Source of the DNA: CANIGN01 sp041391385
Lineage (GTDB): Bacteria > Bdellovibrionota > UBA2428
Assembly: GCA_041391385.1 (NCBI GenBank)
Contig: JAWKOD010000003.1
Location: forward strand, 310,001 to 374,000
Length of the DNA stretch: 64,000 nt
Reading direction: 5' to 3'
Shown here: positions 17,418 through 27,352 of the stretch, piece by piece
Layout: the number at the start of each line of letters is the position of its first letter
Numbering within the stretch: the first letter of the stretch is position 1
Made by a program: the position numbers and the translations under genes
The notes under the pieces: model-generated
Seen by the model: only the letters and a program-made list of their open reading frames with translations
What the model was told of the DNA's origin: nothing
Database searches by the model: none

Positions 17418-18958
17418 TCACGGAACAGCCACTTGACCCTCTTTAACCAAAGTCACCTCTCGAGACATAAAGTTGGCTACGAAATATCTTCCCGTCGTAC
17501 GATCACGGTACAAAACCATTGATGGGATGTTATTTTTTAAGGGTTTCCCGTTGAGCTCTTCTTCAAGCGCTCGTAGTCGCGTAAAAAATCCAACCGGATC
17601 TCGCAAAAATTCTTGCTGAGCATTTTCAATTTCTGCTTTTTTAACACCAGGGACTTTGTTTCCCAAATCCAAAGCATCAAATTGATTTTGATAGCGGATA
17701 TTCGAACTCATAACAACCAACTCGCCACCCCCTTGAAACTCTCCCTCAAGCACAGGAGTAGCGCTATCGCGCAGACTGAGTTCAGCAAAAGTTTTTTGCC
17801 CCGACAAATTGCGAATCTGCAGCAGCCCACCCGAGTCGACAAGCACCACAGTTTGATTGTTGTCGCCAAATGCTGCGGCAGAAATAAAATCACCTACGTT
17901 CTTAGCGTGAAATTCAGTTTTGTTTAATTGCTTCATCTGCGTCCAGTACTGGTTTAGATAAGTAGGCCGATGGGCATCACCCACATGAAATGCTGTAAAA
18001 TCAAAAGGCAATGCAGGAGCCGGAGTTGAAAAGATATCTCCTTCGCCGTCCACAAACTCTACCGCTGGAGCCTCGTTAAGGTGTCCCACCACGCTCACAG
18101 AGTCTTTCGCATTCGAGGGTGCCGGATTCAGAACCACAACAAGGCCATTTTGACTTCCAAGGGCAATTGTTGTGTAGCCTGATTGCGTACCATCCTTTTC
18201 ATTCAGATTGACGCTAACTTGGTTCATCGAAACGAAGCGACTTCCCTTCGGAGCTTCACTCAGCAATTGCGTTTCGGGCACTCCCTCCGGATCCCATGAA
18301 TAAAGATGTCCATCCACACCGACATAATAAAGAATGTCCGAATCAAAGAGAAAAGAGGTCCACGCGCACCAACTGCAACCTTAATGGGTGTTGGATTTCG
18401 AAGCATGGGATCTAATGCTTCTTGAATGTCCCGCCCACGAAAACCCCTGCTCGCTGCACCCACTTCTAAAATCGCCAATTCATAGTGCGAATGCCCTGAG
18501 TAATGAGTCAGCTTACTGCTTTGAGTAGCAAGCGCCTTGCCTTCGGTGAGAGACAGTTGTCCACTCATCAAATACGAAATGCTTGGAGATTGTGCAGGAT
18601 AAGCAATAGCCGCTAGAAAGGATCCACTCCGAGGCAAAAAGTATTCAGGTACACTGATGCCAATAAAGCTATTGTGACGATCCATTTGCAAACCTGGCAA
18701 AGACAAAATGGCCTCAAGAGCGTCTCGCCACGTTAGCCTTCCATCGGGTCTAAGGGGTATCTCCATGGCATAAACGGGCAGTCTCTCATAAGCATCTTTT
18801 TTGCCTGAATCTGCTTTTGTTAATAAGCTTCGGCAATCGTGCCAGCTATAAAGCTGGGCAGCGAAAGTAGCACTCGAAAAGCTAATGCAACATAAAAGCT
18901 GAAAAAGTCTCATCAGGTTTTTCATGTAGCGAAGATAAGTCAAACCAGTGCAGTGCAT
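17418..18958 (-). CDS. Exported propeller-like protein of unknown function, split by one frameshift
   Basis: Two frames, 18260-18958 and 17418-18317, make one protein of about 510 residues. The first half has a signal peptide (MKNLMRLFQLLCCISFSSAT region) and then short beta-type repeats ending GARG. At about 18360 the frame is lost, and the second frame continues with FLFDSDILYYVGVDGHLYSW. Adding one base to the GG/CC at 18360-18361 joins them as VGARGTSFLFDSDILYY. The YYVGVDGHLYSWD and GSQNGLVVVLN blocks look like blades of a PQQ-type or PilY1-like beta-propeller, but I cannot assign a family with confidence. ATG choice (18928 or 18958) is uncertain. Confidence 0.7.
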
Positions 18959-19189
18959 TGTTTAAAAATCCTGACTTCCTGACTTTTGTTAGAAGCTCAC
19001 TGCACGAACTCCCACCCACATACAAGCTGCAGCTCTTTAGTCAGCATAGAAACTTCGCTAACTAGCAAACACTTAGTATTGAAAAATTATTGAGTTCAAC
19101 TCTCAAGACTCAATAGCAGTTAAGTGAGATGTGCATGAAAAAAATTTAAAGCATTTAAGTTTGGGGAAGATTTCGTGCTTCTTATGTAT
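18959..19189. other. Intergenic stretch with no recognised element
   Basis: 231 bases between the propeller-like gene and tRNA-Cys. AT-rich with scattered short stop-laden frames. I see no convincing promoter, terminator or repeat. Confidence 0.4.
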
Positions 19190-19263
19190 TGGAGGCGGCA
19201 CCCAGATTCGAACTGGGGGTGAAGCTTTTGCAGAGCCTTGCCTTACCACTTGGCTATGCCGCC
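19190..19263 (-). tRNA. tRNA-Cys (GCA)
   Basis: A 74-base cloverleaf on the minus strand. Acceptor GGCGGCA pairs with TGCCGCC, the anticodon loop is CTGCAAA (anticodon GCA), the T arm carries GTTCGAATC, and CCA is encoded. It lies alone between oppositely oriented genes. Confidence 0.95.
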
Positions 19264-19467
19264 TTTATATAGAGACATTAAAAACCATATTCGTTTGAGA
19301 GAAGACTCGCAACAGCCCCTCAAGAAAAGGCCACCACGCGAACATATCAAGTAATATCATGCACTTACGTATTGGGGTTCGAGTTTGAGGAAAACTAAAG
19401 AGAGCCCACCAAAAGAGGTGCCTTGACTTTAAAGGACCTCGATCCCATGTTCAGAGAGCACTTAGCT

Positions 19468-19743
19468 ATGATCTACGAATACAAATGCAGTTCCTGCAAT
19501 GCTATCAACGAATTTTGGATGAAAATGTCTGATCCTGCGCCTACAGAATGTCCGTCGTGCAAGGGATCGGAACTCGAAAAAGTAATATCGAAGACTTCGT
19601 TCGCGTTGAAGGGATCTGGCTGGTATACAACAGACTACAAAAAGCCTTCTGCCAGCTCTACAAAAGCTGCAGAAAAAAGTGAAACTCCTGCTAGCACAGG
19701 AGGCTCTTGCTGTAGCGGCGGAAGCTGCTCACATAAAAGTTAA
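19468..19743 (+). CDS. FmdB-like zinc-ribbon protein
   Basis: The 91-residue product starts MIYEYKCSSCNAINEFW, matching the FmdB/putative regulatory protein family, with a second pair CPSC, making one four-Cys zinc ribbon. This homology sets the start at 19468 rather than a TTG at 19423. A KTSFALKGSGWYTTDYKK segment follows, as in the family, then a Ser/Thr-rich linker and a C-terminal CCSGGSC cluster that could bind another metal. Function is unknown; members are often called FmdB after an old regulatory claim. It lies 61 bases before groES, possibly cotranscribed. Confidence 0.88.
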   Translation: MIYEYKCSSCNAINEFWMKMSDPAPTECPSCKGSELEKVISKTSFALKGSGWYTTDYKKPSASSTKAAEKSETPASTGGSCCSGGSCSHKS

Positions 19744-19804
19744 GGAATTGAGACATGCATTACGCAAGTCAAAAGGAAAAAAGAAAAGGATTTAGGAGGA
19801 AGAT

Positions 19805-20092
19805 ATGGCAATAAGACCACTTCATGACCGATTAATTGTAAAGAGACTCGAAGAAGAAACTCAAACTAAAAGCGGGATTATCATCCCCGATAGCGCAAAA
19901 GAGAAACCCCTTGAAGGTTCTGTTATCGCTGTTGGAAAAGGAAAAATTTCTGCTGAAGGAAAAGTATCCCCACTCGACGTAAAAACTGGAGATAAAGTTC
20001 TCTTCGGAAAATACGCTGGAACAGAAGTAAAAATTGATGGCACAGAACACCTCATCCTTCGCGAAGAAGATGTACTTGCTATTTTGGAATAG
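19805..20092 (+). CDS. groES: Co-chaperonin GroES
   Basis: A 95-residue protein of the standard 10-kDa chaperonin length. RPLHDRLIVKRLEEET opens the barrel, followed by the mobile loop SGIIIPDSAKEKP that contacts GroEL, and the VLFGKYAGTEVKIDG and LILREEDVLAIL strands. AGGAGGAAG precedes the ATG. It forms the lid of the GroEL chamber. I see no CIRCE inverted repeat upstream; a weak sigma-32-like pair (TTTGAG and CCCCTCAA) near 19293-19322 is not convincing. Confidence 0.97.
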   Translation: MAIRPLHDRLIVKRLEEETQTKSGIIIPDSAKEKPLEGSVIAVGKGKISAEGKVSPLDVKTGDKVLFGKYAGTEVKIDGTEHLILREEDVLAILE

Positions 20093-20109
20093 GAAAAGGA
20101 GCTTAAAAC

Positions 20110-21780
20110 ATGGCAGCTAAAATTGTAACTTTTAACGAAACTGCACGTAAATCTATTTTACGTGGTGTAACTATCCTTGCTGAGACTGTAAAAGTCACAC
20201 TCGGACCTCGTGGACGTAACGTCGTCATTGAAAAATCTTTCGGTGCCCCTTTAATCACTAAAGACGGTGTAACCGTTGCTAAAGAAATCGAAATCGAAGA
20301 CAAATTTGAAAACATGGGCGCACAAATGGTGCGTGAAGTTGCTTCAAAAACGAACGACGACGCCGGTGACGGAACAACAACTGCAACTGTACTTGCACAA
20401 GCTATTTACCGCGAAGGCGCTAAAATGGTTGCTGCGGGTCACAACCCAATGGACCTTAAGCGTGGAATTGACCTCGCTGTAGAGAAAATGGTTGCTGAGC
20501 TTAAAAATATTTCTAAGCCTGTTTCTGGAAAAAAAGAAATCGCACAAGTTGGAACAATCTCCGCTAACGGCGACGCTACAATCGGAACTATCATTGCTGA
20601 AGCAATGGAAAAAGTGGGCAAAGAAGGCGTTATCACTGTTGAAGAAGCTAAATCCATGGAAACAACTCTTGATGTTGTTGAGGGAATGCAATTCGACCGT
20701 GGATACCTTTCTCCTTACTTCGTAACAGATTCTGAAAGAATGGAAACTGTTCTTGAGGACGCTTACGTTCTTTTGTTCGACAAAAAAATCAGCAGCATGA
20801 AGGACATTCTTCCTGTTCTTGAAAAAATTGTTCAAACACAAAAGCCTTTCTTGATCATTGCTGAAGACATCGACGGCGAAGCTCTTGCTACACTTGTTGT
20901 AAACAGACTTCGTGGCACACTTAAAGTTGCTGCCGTTAAAGCTCCTGGCTTTGGCGACAGAAGAAAAGAAATGCTTCAAGACATTGCAACTCTTACTGGT
21001 GGTAAAGTTATCGCTGAAGAACTTGGCCTTAAACTCGACAACGTTCAATTAGGTGACCTTGGTGTTGCCAAACGTATCGTTATCGATAAAGAAAACACAA
21101 CCATCATTGATGGTTCTGGCGACAAAAAAGACATCGAGAAACGCGTTTCCGTTATTCGTAAGCAAATCGAAGAAACAACTAGCGATTACGATCGTGAAAA
21201 ACTTCAAGAGCGTCTTGCTAAACTTGTTGGCGGCGTAGCTGTTATCAACGTGGGAGCTGCAACTGAAATTGAAATGAAAGAAAAGAAAGCTCGCGTAGAA
21301 GATGCTCTTAATTCAACTCGCGCAGCTGTTGAAGAAGGTATTGTTCCTGGCGGCGGCGTTGCTCTTGTTAAAGCAGCTAAAGTTCTTAAGGGAATGAAAA
21401 CTCAAAACGCTGAGCAAGATGTGGGTGTCAAAATCATCACTCGAGCTATCCAAGAGCCGATGAGACAAATTGCTTTCAACGCAGGCCATGACGGTGCTGT
21501 TGTTGTAGACAAAGTTCTTGCGAACGACTCTTCAAGCTTTGGATTTGATGCGGCTACTGAAACTTATGTAGACCTTATCAAAGAAGGCGTTATTGACCCT
21601 GTTAAAGTAACTCGTTCAGCACTTCAAAACGCTGCATCTGTTGCGGGCCTTCTCCTTACAACTGAAGCTTGTATTGCTGAAAAGCCTAAAAAAGATGACG
21701 CTCCTTCTGCTGCCCCCGACATGGGCGGTATGGGTGGAATGGGCGGCATGGGTGGAATGGGCGGCATGGGAGGCTTCTAG
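20110..21780 (+). CDS. groEL: Chaperonin GroEL
   Basis: A 556-residue type I chaperonin. TLGPRGRNVVIEKSFGAPLI, the ATP-site DGTTTATVLAQAI and GGGVALVKAA are all present. The C-terminus ends in GGM repeats and a final GGF, the flexible tail inside the folding chamber. It follows groES by 17 bases with AAAAGGAG upstream and is ended by a strong terminator. Codon use is strongly biased toward preferred codons, consistent with high expression. Confidence 0.98.
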   Translation: MAAKIVTFNETARKSILRGVTILAETVKVTLGPRGRNVVIEKSFGAPLITKDGVTVAKEIEIEDKFENMGAQMVREVASKTNDDAGDGTTTATVLAQAIYREGAKMVAAGHNPMDLKRGIDLAVEKMVAELKNISKPVSGKKEIAQVGTISANGDATIGTIIAEAMEKVGKEGVITVEEAKSMETTLDVVEGMQFDRGYLSPYFVTDSERMETVLEDAYVLLFDKKISSMKDILPVLEKIVQTQKPFLIIAEDIDGEALATLVVNRLRGTLKVAAVKAPGFGDRRKEMLQDIATLTGGKVIAEELGLKLDNVQLGDLGVAKRIVIDKENTTIIDGSGDKKDIEKRVSVIRKQIEETTSDYDREKLQERLAKLVGGVAVINVGAATEIEMKEKKARVEDALNSTRAAVEEGIVPGGGVALVKAAKVLKGMKTQNAEQDVGVKIITRAIQEPMRQIAFNAGHDGAVVVDKVLANDSSSFGFDAATETYVDLIKEGVIDPVKVTRSALQNAASVAGLLLTTEACIAEKPKKDDAPSAAPDMGGMGGMGGMGGMGGMGGF

Positions 21781-21820
21781 CCCCACCCAACACTCGTTAG
21801 TCCCTTGCTACTTATTAGCA

Positions 21821-21857
21821 AAACCCCAGCTGAGTCACTCTCAGCTGGGGTTTTTTT
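21821..21857 (+). terminator. Rho-independent terminator of groESL
   Basis: A 14-bp stem (21821-21834 with 21840-21853) with a 5-base loop and a following T-run, 40 bases after groEL. Confidence 0.92.
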
Positions 21858-21950
21858 ATGCTTACACGTCAAAATCTTAACAGTGTTATTAACAGTGTGA
21901 GTTTTACGTCCCTCCTTAAAGTTTCCCTATTTAATTCCGAGAAGTTATAG

Positions 21951-23512
21951 GTGAGAAGATATCTGCTGCATGTAATTGCTCTTCTGGTTTTTGTTTTAAA
22001 GTACATAGCCAAAGCTTTGTGCTGACTGAATCACAACTGGCAAAATCTCTTGGAATCAACAAGTACGAGCTCCAAAAACAAAGCAAAGAACTCTCTATGC
22101 ACTTATCAGGAAGTGCAAATTTAAGCCGCAAATGCAAAAGCAATAACAATGAAAAGTACGAAGCCCTTTGCGACTTTGTTCTTGCTCTAGAAGCTAGCAA
22201 AGACAATCAAAAAGAAAAGTCTACAAGTACTAAGCAGAAATACTTATCTGCCCCTAAAAGACTGAATACTGGTACTTTCGCCCGTGCACAAAAAGCCAAC
22301 CCAGGTGACTTACTCGATGTCATGAAAAATTACTCAGCCACTGAAGTTATGAGCTGGCTACCTAAGCTCATCAACTTTAAAGGTTGTCCACAAAATTTAC
22401 TCATAGCAAGCTTACGCATGTACGAAGTAGCACTTCCGCACGAAAAAGCTCAAGCAAGTTTAGAGGTTGGCTATCGCAGAGTTAAAAAATGCCTTAGTGA
22501 AAATGACAAATATTACGAAATAACTCATCAACGCCAAGGCCTTTTACGCTATAGCTGGGGAGACAAAGAAGGCGCAAAAGATGCCCTTAAACTTGCTCTC
22601 AAAAGCGACAGTCCCAAAGCGAAAGATGCCACTTTATTTTGGATTGGGTACATTGAGGAAAATCCCCGCGTTAAAAAAGTCTACTGGGAACATCTCATCA
22701 AAGAATACCCACTCTCTTTTCACTCTCTAAGTGCCTCAAAACTTATGGGCAAAGACCCATATGAAGATTTCCTACAAAAGCCACTACTCAAACCACAAAG
22801 AACAGCATCCGCTAAAGAAGCCCAACTTTCTATTCAATGGCTAGAAGCTCTATACATGTATGGCGAAACAAAAAAAGCCGTCGCCTTAAGCTACAAAGCG
22901 GGCAAGGCTTTTAATGAAAAATTTTCAGCCGCTAACTTAGCTTATGTAGCTGCCTTAGCTGACAAATACAGCTTACCGGGTGAGGCGATGCAGCTTAGTT
23001 TTTTTCTAACTAAGCAAAACCCTACTCTTCTCAACGCTCAAACCCTCAAGTTTATTTACCCCACTCCCTTTGAAGCAACCTTTGCTAGACTCGCAACGCG
23101 CGTTGACCCACTACTTACTTTTTCAGTTGCTAAACAAGAAAGCGCATTCAATCCTTATGCTCGTTCACCCGCAAACGCACGAGGGCTCTTGCAAATCCTG
23201 CCTTCAACCGCAAAAATTTATGAGCCCAAATCCCACAAGTATCTCTACGACATCGATACGAACGTTGAAGTCGGTGGAAAGATTCTAGCTGACCTAATAC
23301 GTCGACTCGGCAAAACAGAATACGCACTTGCAGCTTATAACGCTGGCTACAGCCGGGTAGAGAACTGGAAGAAGAGATACAGCACTCAAGATGGAATGCT
23401 CTTTATTGACCTCATCCCCTACACAGAGACTCGAGGCTACGTAGCAAAAGTCCTACGCAACCACTACTGGTACACTTCTCTCTATGGAAAAAGCAAGCAA
23501 ACATTACGCTAG
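21951..23512 (+). CDS. Soluble lytic transglycosylase (Slt-type), probable one-base frameshift in the signal-peptide region
   Basis: Cleaves glycan strands of peptidoglycan in the periplasm. The open frame from 22019 (GTG) to 23512 encodes helical, TPR-like repeats (about 130-340) and a C-terminal lysozyme-like Slt domain with KQESAFNPYARSPANARGLL (catalytic Glu in KQES) and ALAAYNAGYSRV. It lacks a signal peptide. One exists in another frame: a GTG at 21951 gives MRRYLLHVIALLVFVLKYIA before stopping at 22025. Adding one T to the TTT at 22016-22018 joins the frames as YIAKAFVLTES. The frame join is inferred; the enzyme domain is certain. The gene stands alone. Confidence 0.82.
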
Positions 23513-23589
23513 TAAATAGCCGCTATAAAAAAAACTTTCTTCTCCCACGAGCTTATTTGGTTTAGCTTAGCCTCATTGGAGGTCCTCAA

Positions 23590-24633
23590 ATGATTTCATC
23601 AAAAGGCTTTGCTGCCCAAACACCGAAAGCGCCCCTTACTCCCTTTGAATTTCAACGAAGAGAAGTTAAACCTCATGACGTACAAATTGATATTTTGTAT
23701 TGCGGAGTATGCCACTCAGACATACACCAAGCTCGCGACGAATGGCACAAGGGAATATTCCCCATGGTTCCTGGTCATGAGATTTTAGGTAAAGTCACCC
23801 ACGTAGGGAATGCTGTCACTCAATTCAAAGTAGGCGATACCGTAGGAGTAGGCTGCATGGTAGATTCTTGCCGCGAATGTGAGAGCTGCAAAGAACACGA
23901 AGAGCAGTTTTGCGAAAACGGAATGTCTGGAACCTACAATGGCTTAGAGCAAGACAAGAAGACTCCTACCTACGGAGGCTATTCAAATAATATTGTAGTC
24001 GATGAAAAATTCACTTTAAAGATTAAACACACTGAAAACCTTGAAGCAGTTGCCCCGCTTCTTTGTGCAGGAATCACAACTTACTCCCCTTTAAAAAGAT
24101 GGAATGTAGGCCCCGGACAAAAGGTTGCTGTCGTAGGACTTGGTGGACTCGGTCACATGGGAGTTAAGCTTGCAAATGCAATGGGCGCAAAAGTAACTGT
24201 TTTTACAACTTCGCTCAGCAAAAAGGACGATGCTCTTCGTCTTGGAGCTCATGATGTTGTTAACTCCAAAGATCCCACCGCTATGGCTACTCAAAGCGGA
24301 AAGTATGACTTCATTTTGGACACAGTGTCAGCACCTCACGACCTCAATCAATACTTGAGTTTTTTAAAGCGCGGCGGAAAAATGGTTCTTGTAGGTGTTC
24401 CCGACAAGCCAGCAGAAATCGCTGCCTTTAATCTCATAGGTGGGCGAAAAACTTTAGCAGGTTCCTTAATCGGAGGAATAAAAGAAACTCAAGAGATGCT
24501 CGATTTTTGTGCTGAAAAAAAAATCACCTCTGATATTGAATTGATCCCTATGGAAAAAATTAACGAAGCCTACGAGAGAATGATAAAAGGTGACGTTAAA
24601 TACCGTTTCGTCATTGATATGAAAACTCTATAA
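23590..24633 (+). CDS. Zinc-dependent NAD(P) alcohol dehydrogenase (cinnamyl-alcohol/YahK type)
   Basis: A 347-residue medium-chain dehydrogenase reducing aldehydes or oxidising alcohols. The catalytic zinc site is CGVCHSDIH plus GHE. The structural zinc has four Cys in DSCRECESCKEHEEQFC. A Rossmann motif GLGGLGHMGVKLANAMGA follows. The CAGITTYSPLKRW segment is typical of the YahK/AdhC-like cinnamyl-alcohol group, which prefers NADPH and aliphatic or aromatic aldehydes. GGAGG precedes the ATG. It overlaps the convergent TauE gene by six bases. Confidence 0.9.
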   Translation: MISSKGFAAQTPKAPLTPFEFQRREVKPHDVQIDILYCGVCHSDIHQARDEWHKGIFPMVPGHEILGKVTHVGNAVTQFKVGDTVGVGCMVDSCRECESCKEHEEQFCENGMSGTYNGLEQDKKTPTYGGYSNNIVVDEKFTLKIKHTENLEAVAPLLCAGITTYSPLKRWNVGPGQKVAVVGLGGLGHMGVKLANAMGAKVTVFTTSLSKKDDALRLGAHDVVNSKDPTAMATQSGKYDFILDTVSAPHDLNQYLSFLKRGGKMVLVGVPDKPAEIAAFNLIGGRKTLAGSLIGGIKETQEMLDFCAEKKITSDIELIPMEKINEAYERMIKGDVKYRFVIDMKTL

Positions 24634-25365
24634 ACCAGAAAGAATGGCTCGTGAGAGGTAAAAAACTGCAAGTAGAATTAAAATAAAAGAAGTGCATTTA
24701 AAAAAATTCTTGTCATTCAGTTTGCCTAATAAATACTTCCCGAGCCATGTTCCAAAAAATGCAAGAACTAAGAAAAACCCTAGCTCGTAAACACTGACAA
24801 CACTCTTTATGTGCTCAAGACCCAGCAGTTGATACATAAAGAGCACTTTTAAAAAATGGCTTACAGACATCGCTCCCGACTTGATACCAACTACCTCGTA
24901 GCGAGAGAGTCTTTTATCTTGATAAAGGATATCTAAAATAGGCCCTGTAATGCCTAATATCTGAAGAGCGCTTACAGCTAAGCCTGCGAGCACAGCCACT
25001 CTCCTTTGCCTTAGACTAAAGGGGAGGTGCAACTGCAGTGATGCAATGAGGGCACCAAAGGTCATAAAAATGTATATAACTTTCTCTGTAGGAGCATAGT
25101 CTGTTTCCCGTAGTAAAAAATATGCAGGAAGTGCTCCAATCATGTAAAAAAGTAGAATTCGTATCGGGACTTCTGATCTTAACTGATAATAGCGTTGAAA
25201 ATTAGCAAAGAACTGAATTGTTCCTTGTATAAAGATAGCCTCAGTAGGTGTGTAAAAAAACAGAAGTCCACCCATTAGAATCATACCGCCTGCCATCCCA
25301 AAAATACCCGAAAAGGTACTTGTAAAAAGCACAAGCGGCGCTAAAAACAACATATTCAGGTGCAT
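24628..25365 (-). CDS. TauE/SafE-family membrane transporter
   Basis: A 245-residue protein with about eight helices. The first helix contains FSGIFGMAGGMILMGGLLFF and the mid-part carries IKSGAMSVSHFLKVLFM, both typical of the TauE/SafE (DUF81) family, which exports sulfite, sulfoacetate or other organosulfur anions. A Met four codons downstream could also start the protein. It is transcribed divergently from a LysR-type regulator, separated by 76 bases with an inverted repeat, so the regulator probably controls it. The substrate is not known. Confidence 0.85.
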   Translation of the reverse strand: MHLNMLFLAPLVLFTSTFSGIFGMAGGMILMGGLLFFYTPTEAIFIQGTIQFFANFQRYYQLRSEVPIRILLFYMIGALPAYFLLRETDYAPTEKVIYIFMTFGALIASLQLHLPFSLRQRRVAVLAGLAVSALQILGITGPILDILYQDKRLSRYEVVGIKSGAMSVSHFLKVLFMYQLLGLEHIKSVVSVYELGFFLVLAFFGTWLGKYLLGKLNDKNFFKCTSFILILLAVFYLSRAILSGL

Positions 25366-25421
25366 GAGCCCATCATCGTCGTTTTTTTACTTTCCTAAAT
25401 CGAATTTATTTCTTATAATTA

Positions 25422-25436
25422 TTTCCAAATAGGAAA
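25422..25436. promoter_or_regulatory. Candidate LysR-type operator
   Basis: A perfect dyad TTTCC-AAATA-GGAAA lies between the divergent TauE and LysR genes and overlaps the regulator's ribosome site. A related half-site TTTCCTAAA occurs at 25391-25399. Arrangement fits autoregulation by the LysR protein; this is inference. Confidence 0.4.
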
Positions 25437-25441
25437 CAATT

Positions 25442-26317
25442 ATGATTGACGAAATCCAAGCCCTCTCAGCTCTCAAGAAATATGGCACCCTAGCTCTTGC
25501 TGGAGTACACTTACGTGTTGAAGCCTCAACTGTATGGAAACGAATACAAAACCTTGAGCGCAGCTATGGCAAAAGTCTCCTAGAAAAAAAAGGACGAAAC
25601 GCTTACCTTACTCCCGAGGCAGAAACATTACTTCGAGCCGCCGAACCCCATGTAGATGCGCTACGCGAGGCCTTAGATGGACACGAAAATCACGAATCGC
25701 AAAGCAGGCCTCTTCGCGTAGGACTTTCGGAGTCAATTGCGCTCAGCTGGGGACCAAAACTTCTTAAAAATTTAACAGAAGCAATCCCCTTTTCTTCATT
25801 TGATCTTTCTACACATAGAGGCTCTCTACTTGTAGAAAAACTAAGACACGGAGACTTTGATTTTGTCGTTTGTGCAGGAACGAGCATGAGCAAAAGCACT
25901 CTCATTGGAGAAAAGCTCTTTAACGAAGAATTGCTCCTATACGAAGTCCCAGAACAAAAAAAAGTTTATTGTATTGAAGAAAGCGCTCTAAGCTTTGAGT
26001 GGCTTAAAGAAGACGCCAAAACACTTTTGAGTAGTTTACAAAAAAAATATGCACTGACTCCACTACAGTCTTATGGGGCTATTGCCTCACTTATATCTTC
26101 CGGGGTAGCTGGAGGTATTGTACCCCTTGGCATTGCACTTAGATTTAAATTACCTGAAAAATATTTGAGCCGGCTTCAAAAAAAACTTTACCGTCCAATA
26201 TACCTCTACTCAAAAAAAGGCTTCTACACTTCCAAAGTTGGGAATAACATTTTTGATGCATGTAAAAAAATAAGTAAAAAAGGAGCCGCTTACTTTAATA
26301 ATCCCTCTTCGTATTGA
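25442..26317 (+). CDS. LysR-family transcriptional regulator
   Basis: A 291-residue regulator. An N-terminal winged helix-turn-helix (residues 1-60) includes LAGVHLRVEASTVWKRIQNLE, and LEKKGRNAYLTPEAETLL is the wing. A periplasmic-binding-like effector domain follows (about 88-280) with SHLASSG-type spacing in ASLISSGVAGGIVPLG. The effector domain is slightly short. Divergent position suggests it controls the TauE transporter, possibly in response to its substrate. RBS AGGAAA is within the dyad. Confidence 0.88.
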   Translation: MIDEIQALSALKKYGTLALAGVHLRVEASTVWKRIQNLERSYGKSLLEKKGRNAYLTPEAETLLRAAEPHVDALREALDGHENHESQSRPLRVGLSESIALSWGPKLLKNLTEAIPFSSFDLSTHRGSLLVEKLRHGDFDFVVCAGTSMSKSTLIGEKLFNEELLLYEVPEQKKVYCIEESALSFEWLKEDAKTLLSSLQKKYALTPLQSYGAIASLISSGVAGGIVPLGIALRFKLPEKYLSRLQKKLYRPIYLYSKKGFYTSKVGNNIFDACKKISKKGAAYFNNPSSY

Positions 26318-26351
26318 TCTGCAGAGTGACTTGATCACTCAAAAACCAAGC

Positions 26352-27179
26352 CTACCCTCCTGAAGCTTGATGCGTCGTTAAGAGCCCACTTTTTTCAGTA
26401 TTTTGTTTAGCTAAAATGTTTTGTTGCTTGTCTCTCTGTATAGACAAAACTTTAACTTTATATAAAGCAGAGGTATCAACTTTTCCTGCATAAGTTAAAA
26501 GTAGCTCTTCATAGCTGTCCTCACATAAGGCTTCGTTATAAAAAGACGAAAAAGCGAAATGAAGTGGCTCTAATACACGTTTTCTATAAAACTTTTCATT
26601 ATCATCAAATCTTTCTTTATCGAGAAGTTTCCTTTGGATAGCAACTAGAACATGGTTCATCTCAACACTCTCGCGAAAAACACTGAGCTCTTCGGGTCGT
26701 TGAGTATGAAGAAAATGAACATAAGAATTAAAAACATTCATAAAGCTAGTACAATGCGTAGGCGCCTTGAGGTTGCTCTTTTCAGGTGAAAGACACTCAG
26801 ATTTAAACTTAGACAGAAATAAATCACGCCACTCCTGAGGACTTAGAAGTAACCAAAACCCTTGTGTAAGCGAAGACTTAGTAAAATCTTTAGCACTTAA
26901 AATACGAATCTCTGGTAGGAGACGAAACTCTTCATGATAAAGAATTTCAGCAAAAGATTGACTAAAATCATTCAAAAATGCACTCTGTTCAACCCCTCCC
27001 CTAACCCTATATTCCTTCATCTCCTCAATTGCGTTTTCTACTTTAGCAGCGTCATCCCAAAGGAGTCCTTGAGTGTATTTACCCAATGCATCTTTAAGCT
27101 GAGTATCAGTTTCGACCGCGCTTGCAAAAAAGATTGTTATGAAAGAAGTAAAAACTAACGAGAGTCGTATTTTCTGCAT
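26352..27179 (-). CDS. Exported protein of unknown function
   Basis: The 275-residue product has a signal peptide (MQKIRLSLVFTSFITIFFAS, cleaving after ASA). The mature part is largely alpha-helical with charged residues and three cysteines near the middle, and ends KSGLLTTHQASGG. I do not recognise a family. It converges with the LysR gene and is read away from the next gene, so it forms its own unit. No neighbour suggests a function. Confidence 0.7.
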   Translation of the reverse strand: MQKIRLSLVFTSFITIFFASAVETDTQLKDALGKYTQGLLWDDAAKVENAIEEMKEYRVRGGVEQSAFLNDFSQSFAEILYHEEFRLLPEIRILSAKDFTKSSLTQGFWLLLSPQEWRDLFLSKFKSECLSPEKSNLKAPTHCTSFMNVFNSYVHFLHTQRPEELSVFRESVEMNHVLVAIQRKLLDKERFDDNEKFYRKRVLEPLHFAFSSFYNEALCEDSYEELLLTYAGKVDTSALYKVKVLSIQRDKQQNILAKQNTEKSGLLTTHQASGG

Positions 27180-27352
27180 AGGAGTTCAGAATACGCATCT
27201 TAACAATTTAAAACTAATACAAAAGCCGCTTGCCTCTTAACATAACCCCTTAATTCGTGTCTAAAAAACTATCGTATGATTACAGCGTAGACAGCATCTC
27301 TGTTCAAAATGCTTAACCTTGCATCTGAAACGGAAAGAATTAAACTAGAACT

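Noticed and set aside
19744..19804. CIRCE heat-shock operator before groES
   Set aside because: No TTAGCACTC-N9-GAGTGCTAA dyad can be found in the interval or further upstream.
20344..21048. Long minus-strand frame antisense to groEL
   Set aside because: Ser/Phe/Cys-rich mirror of the biased groEL codons; not a gene.
26323..26345. GAGTGA/TCACTC hairpin between convergent genes as a terminator
   Set aside because: No U-tract follows it on either strand.
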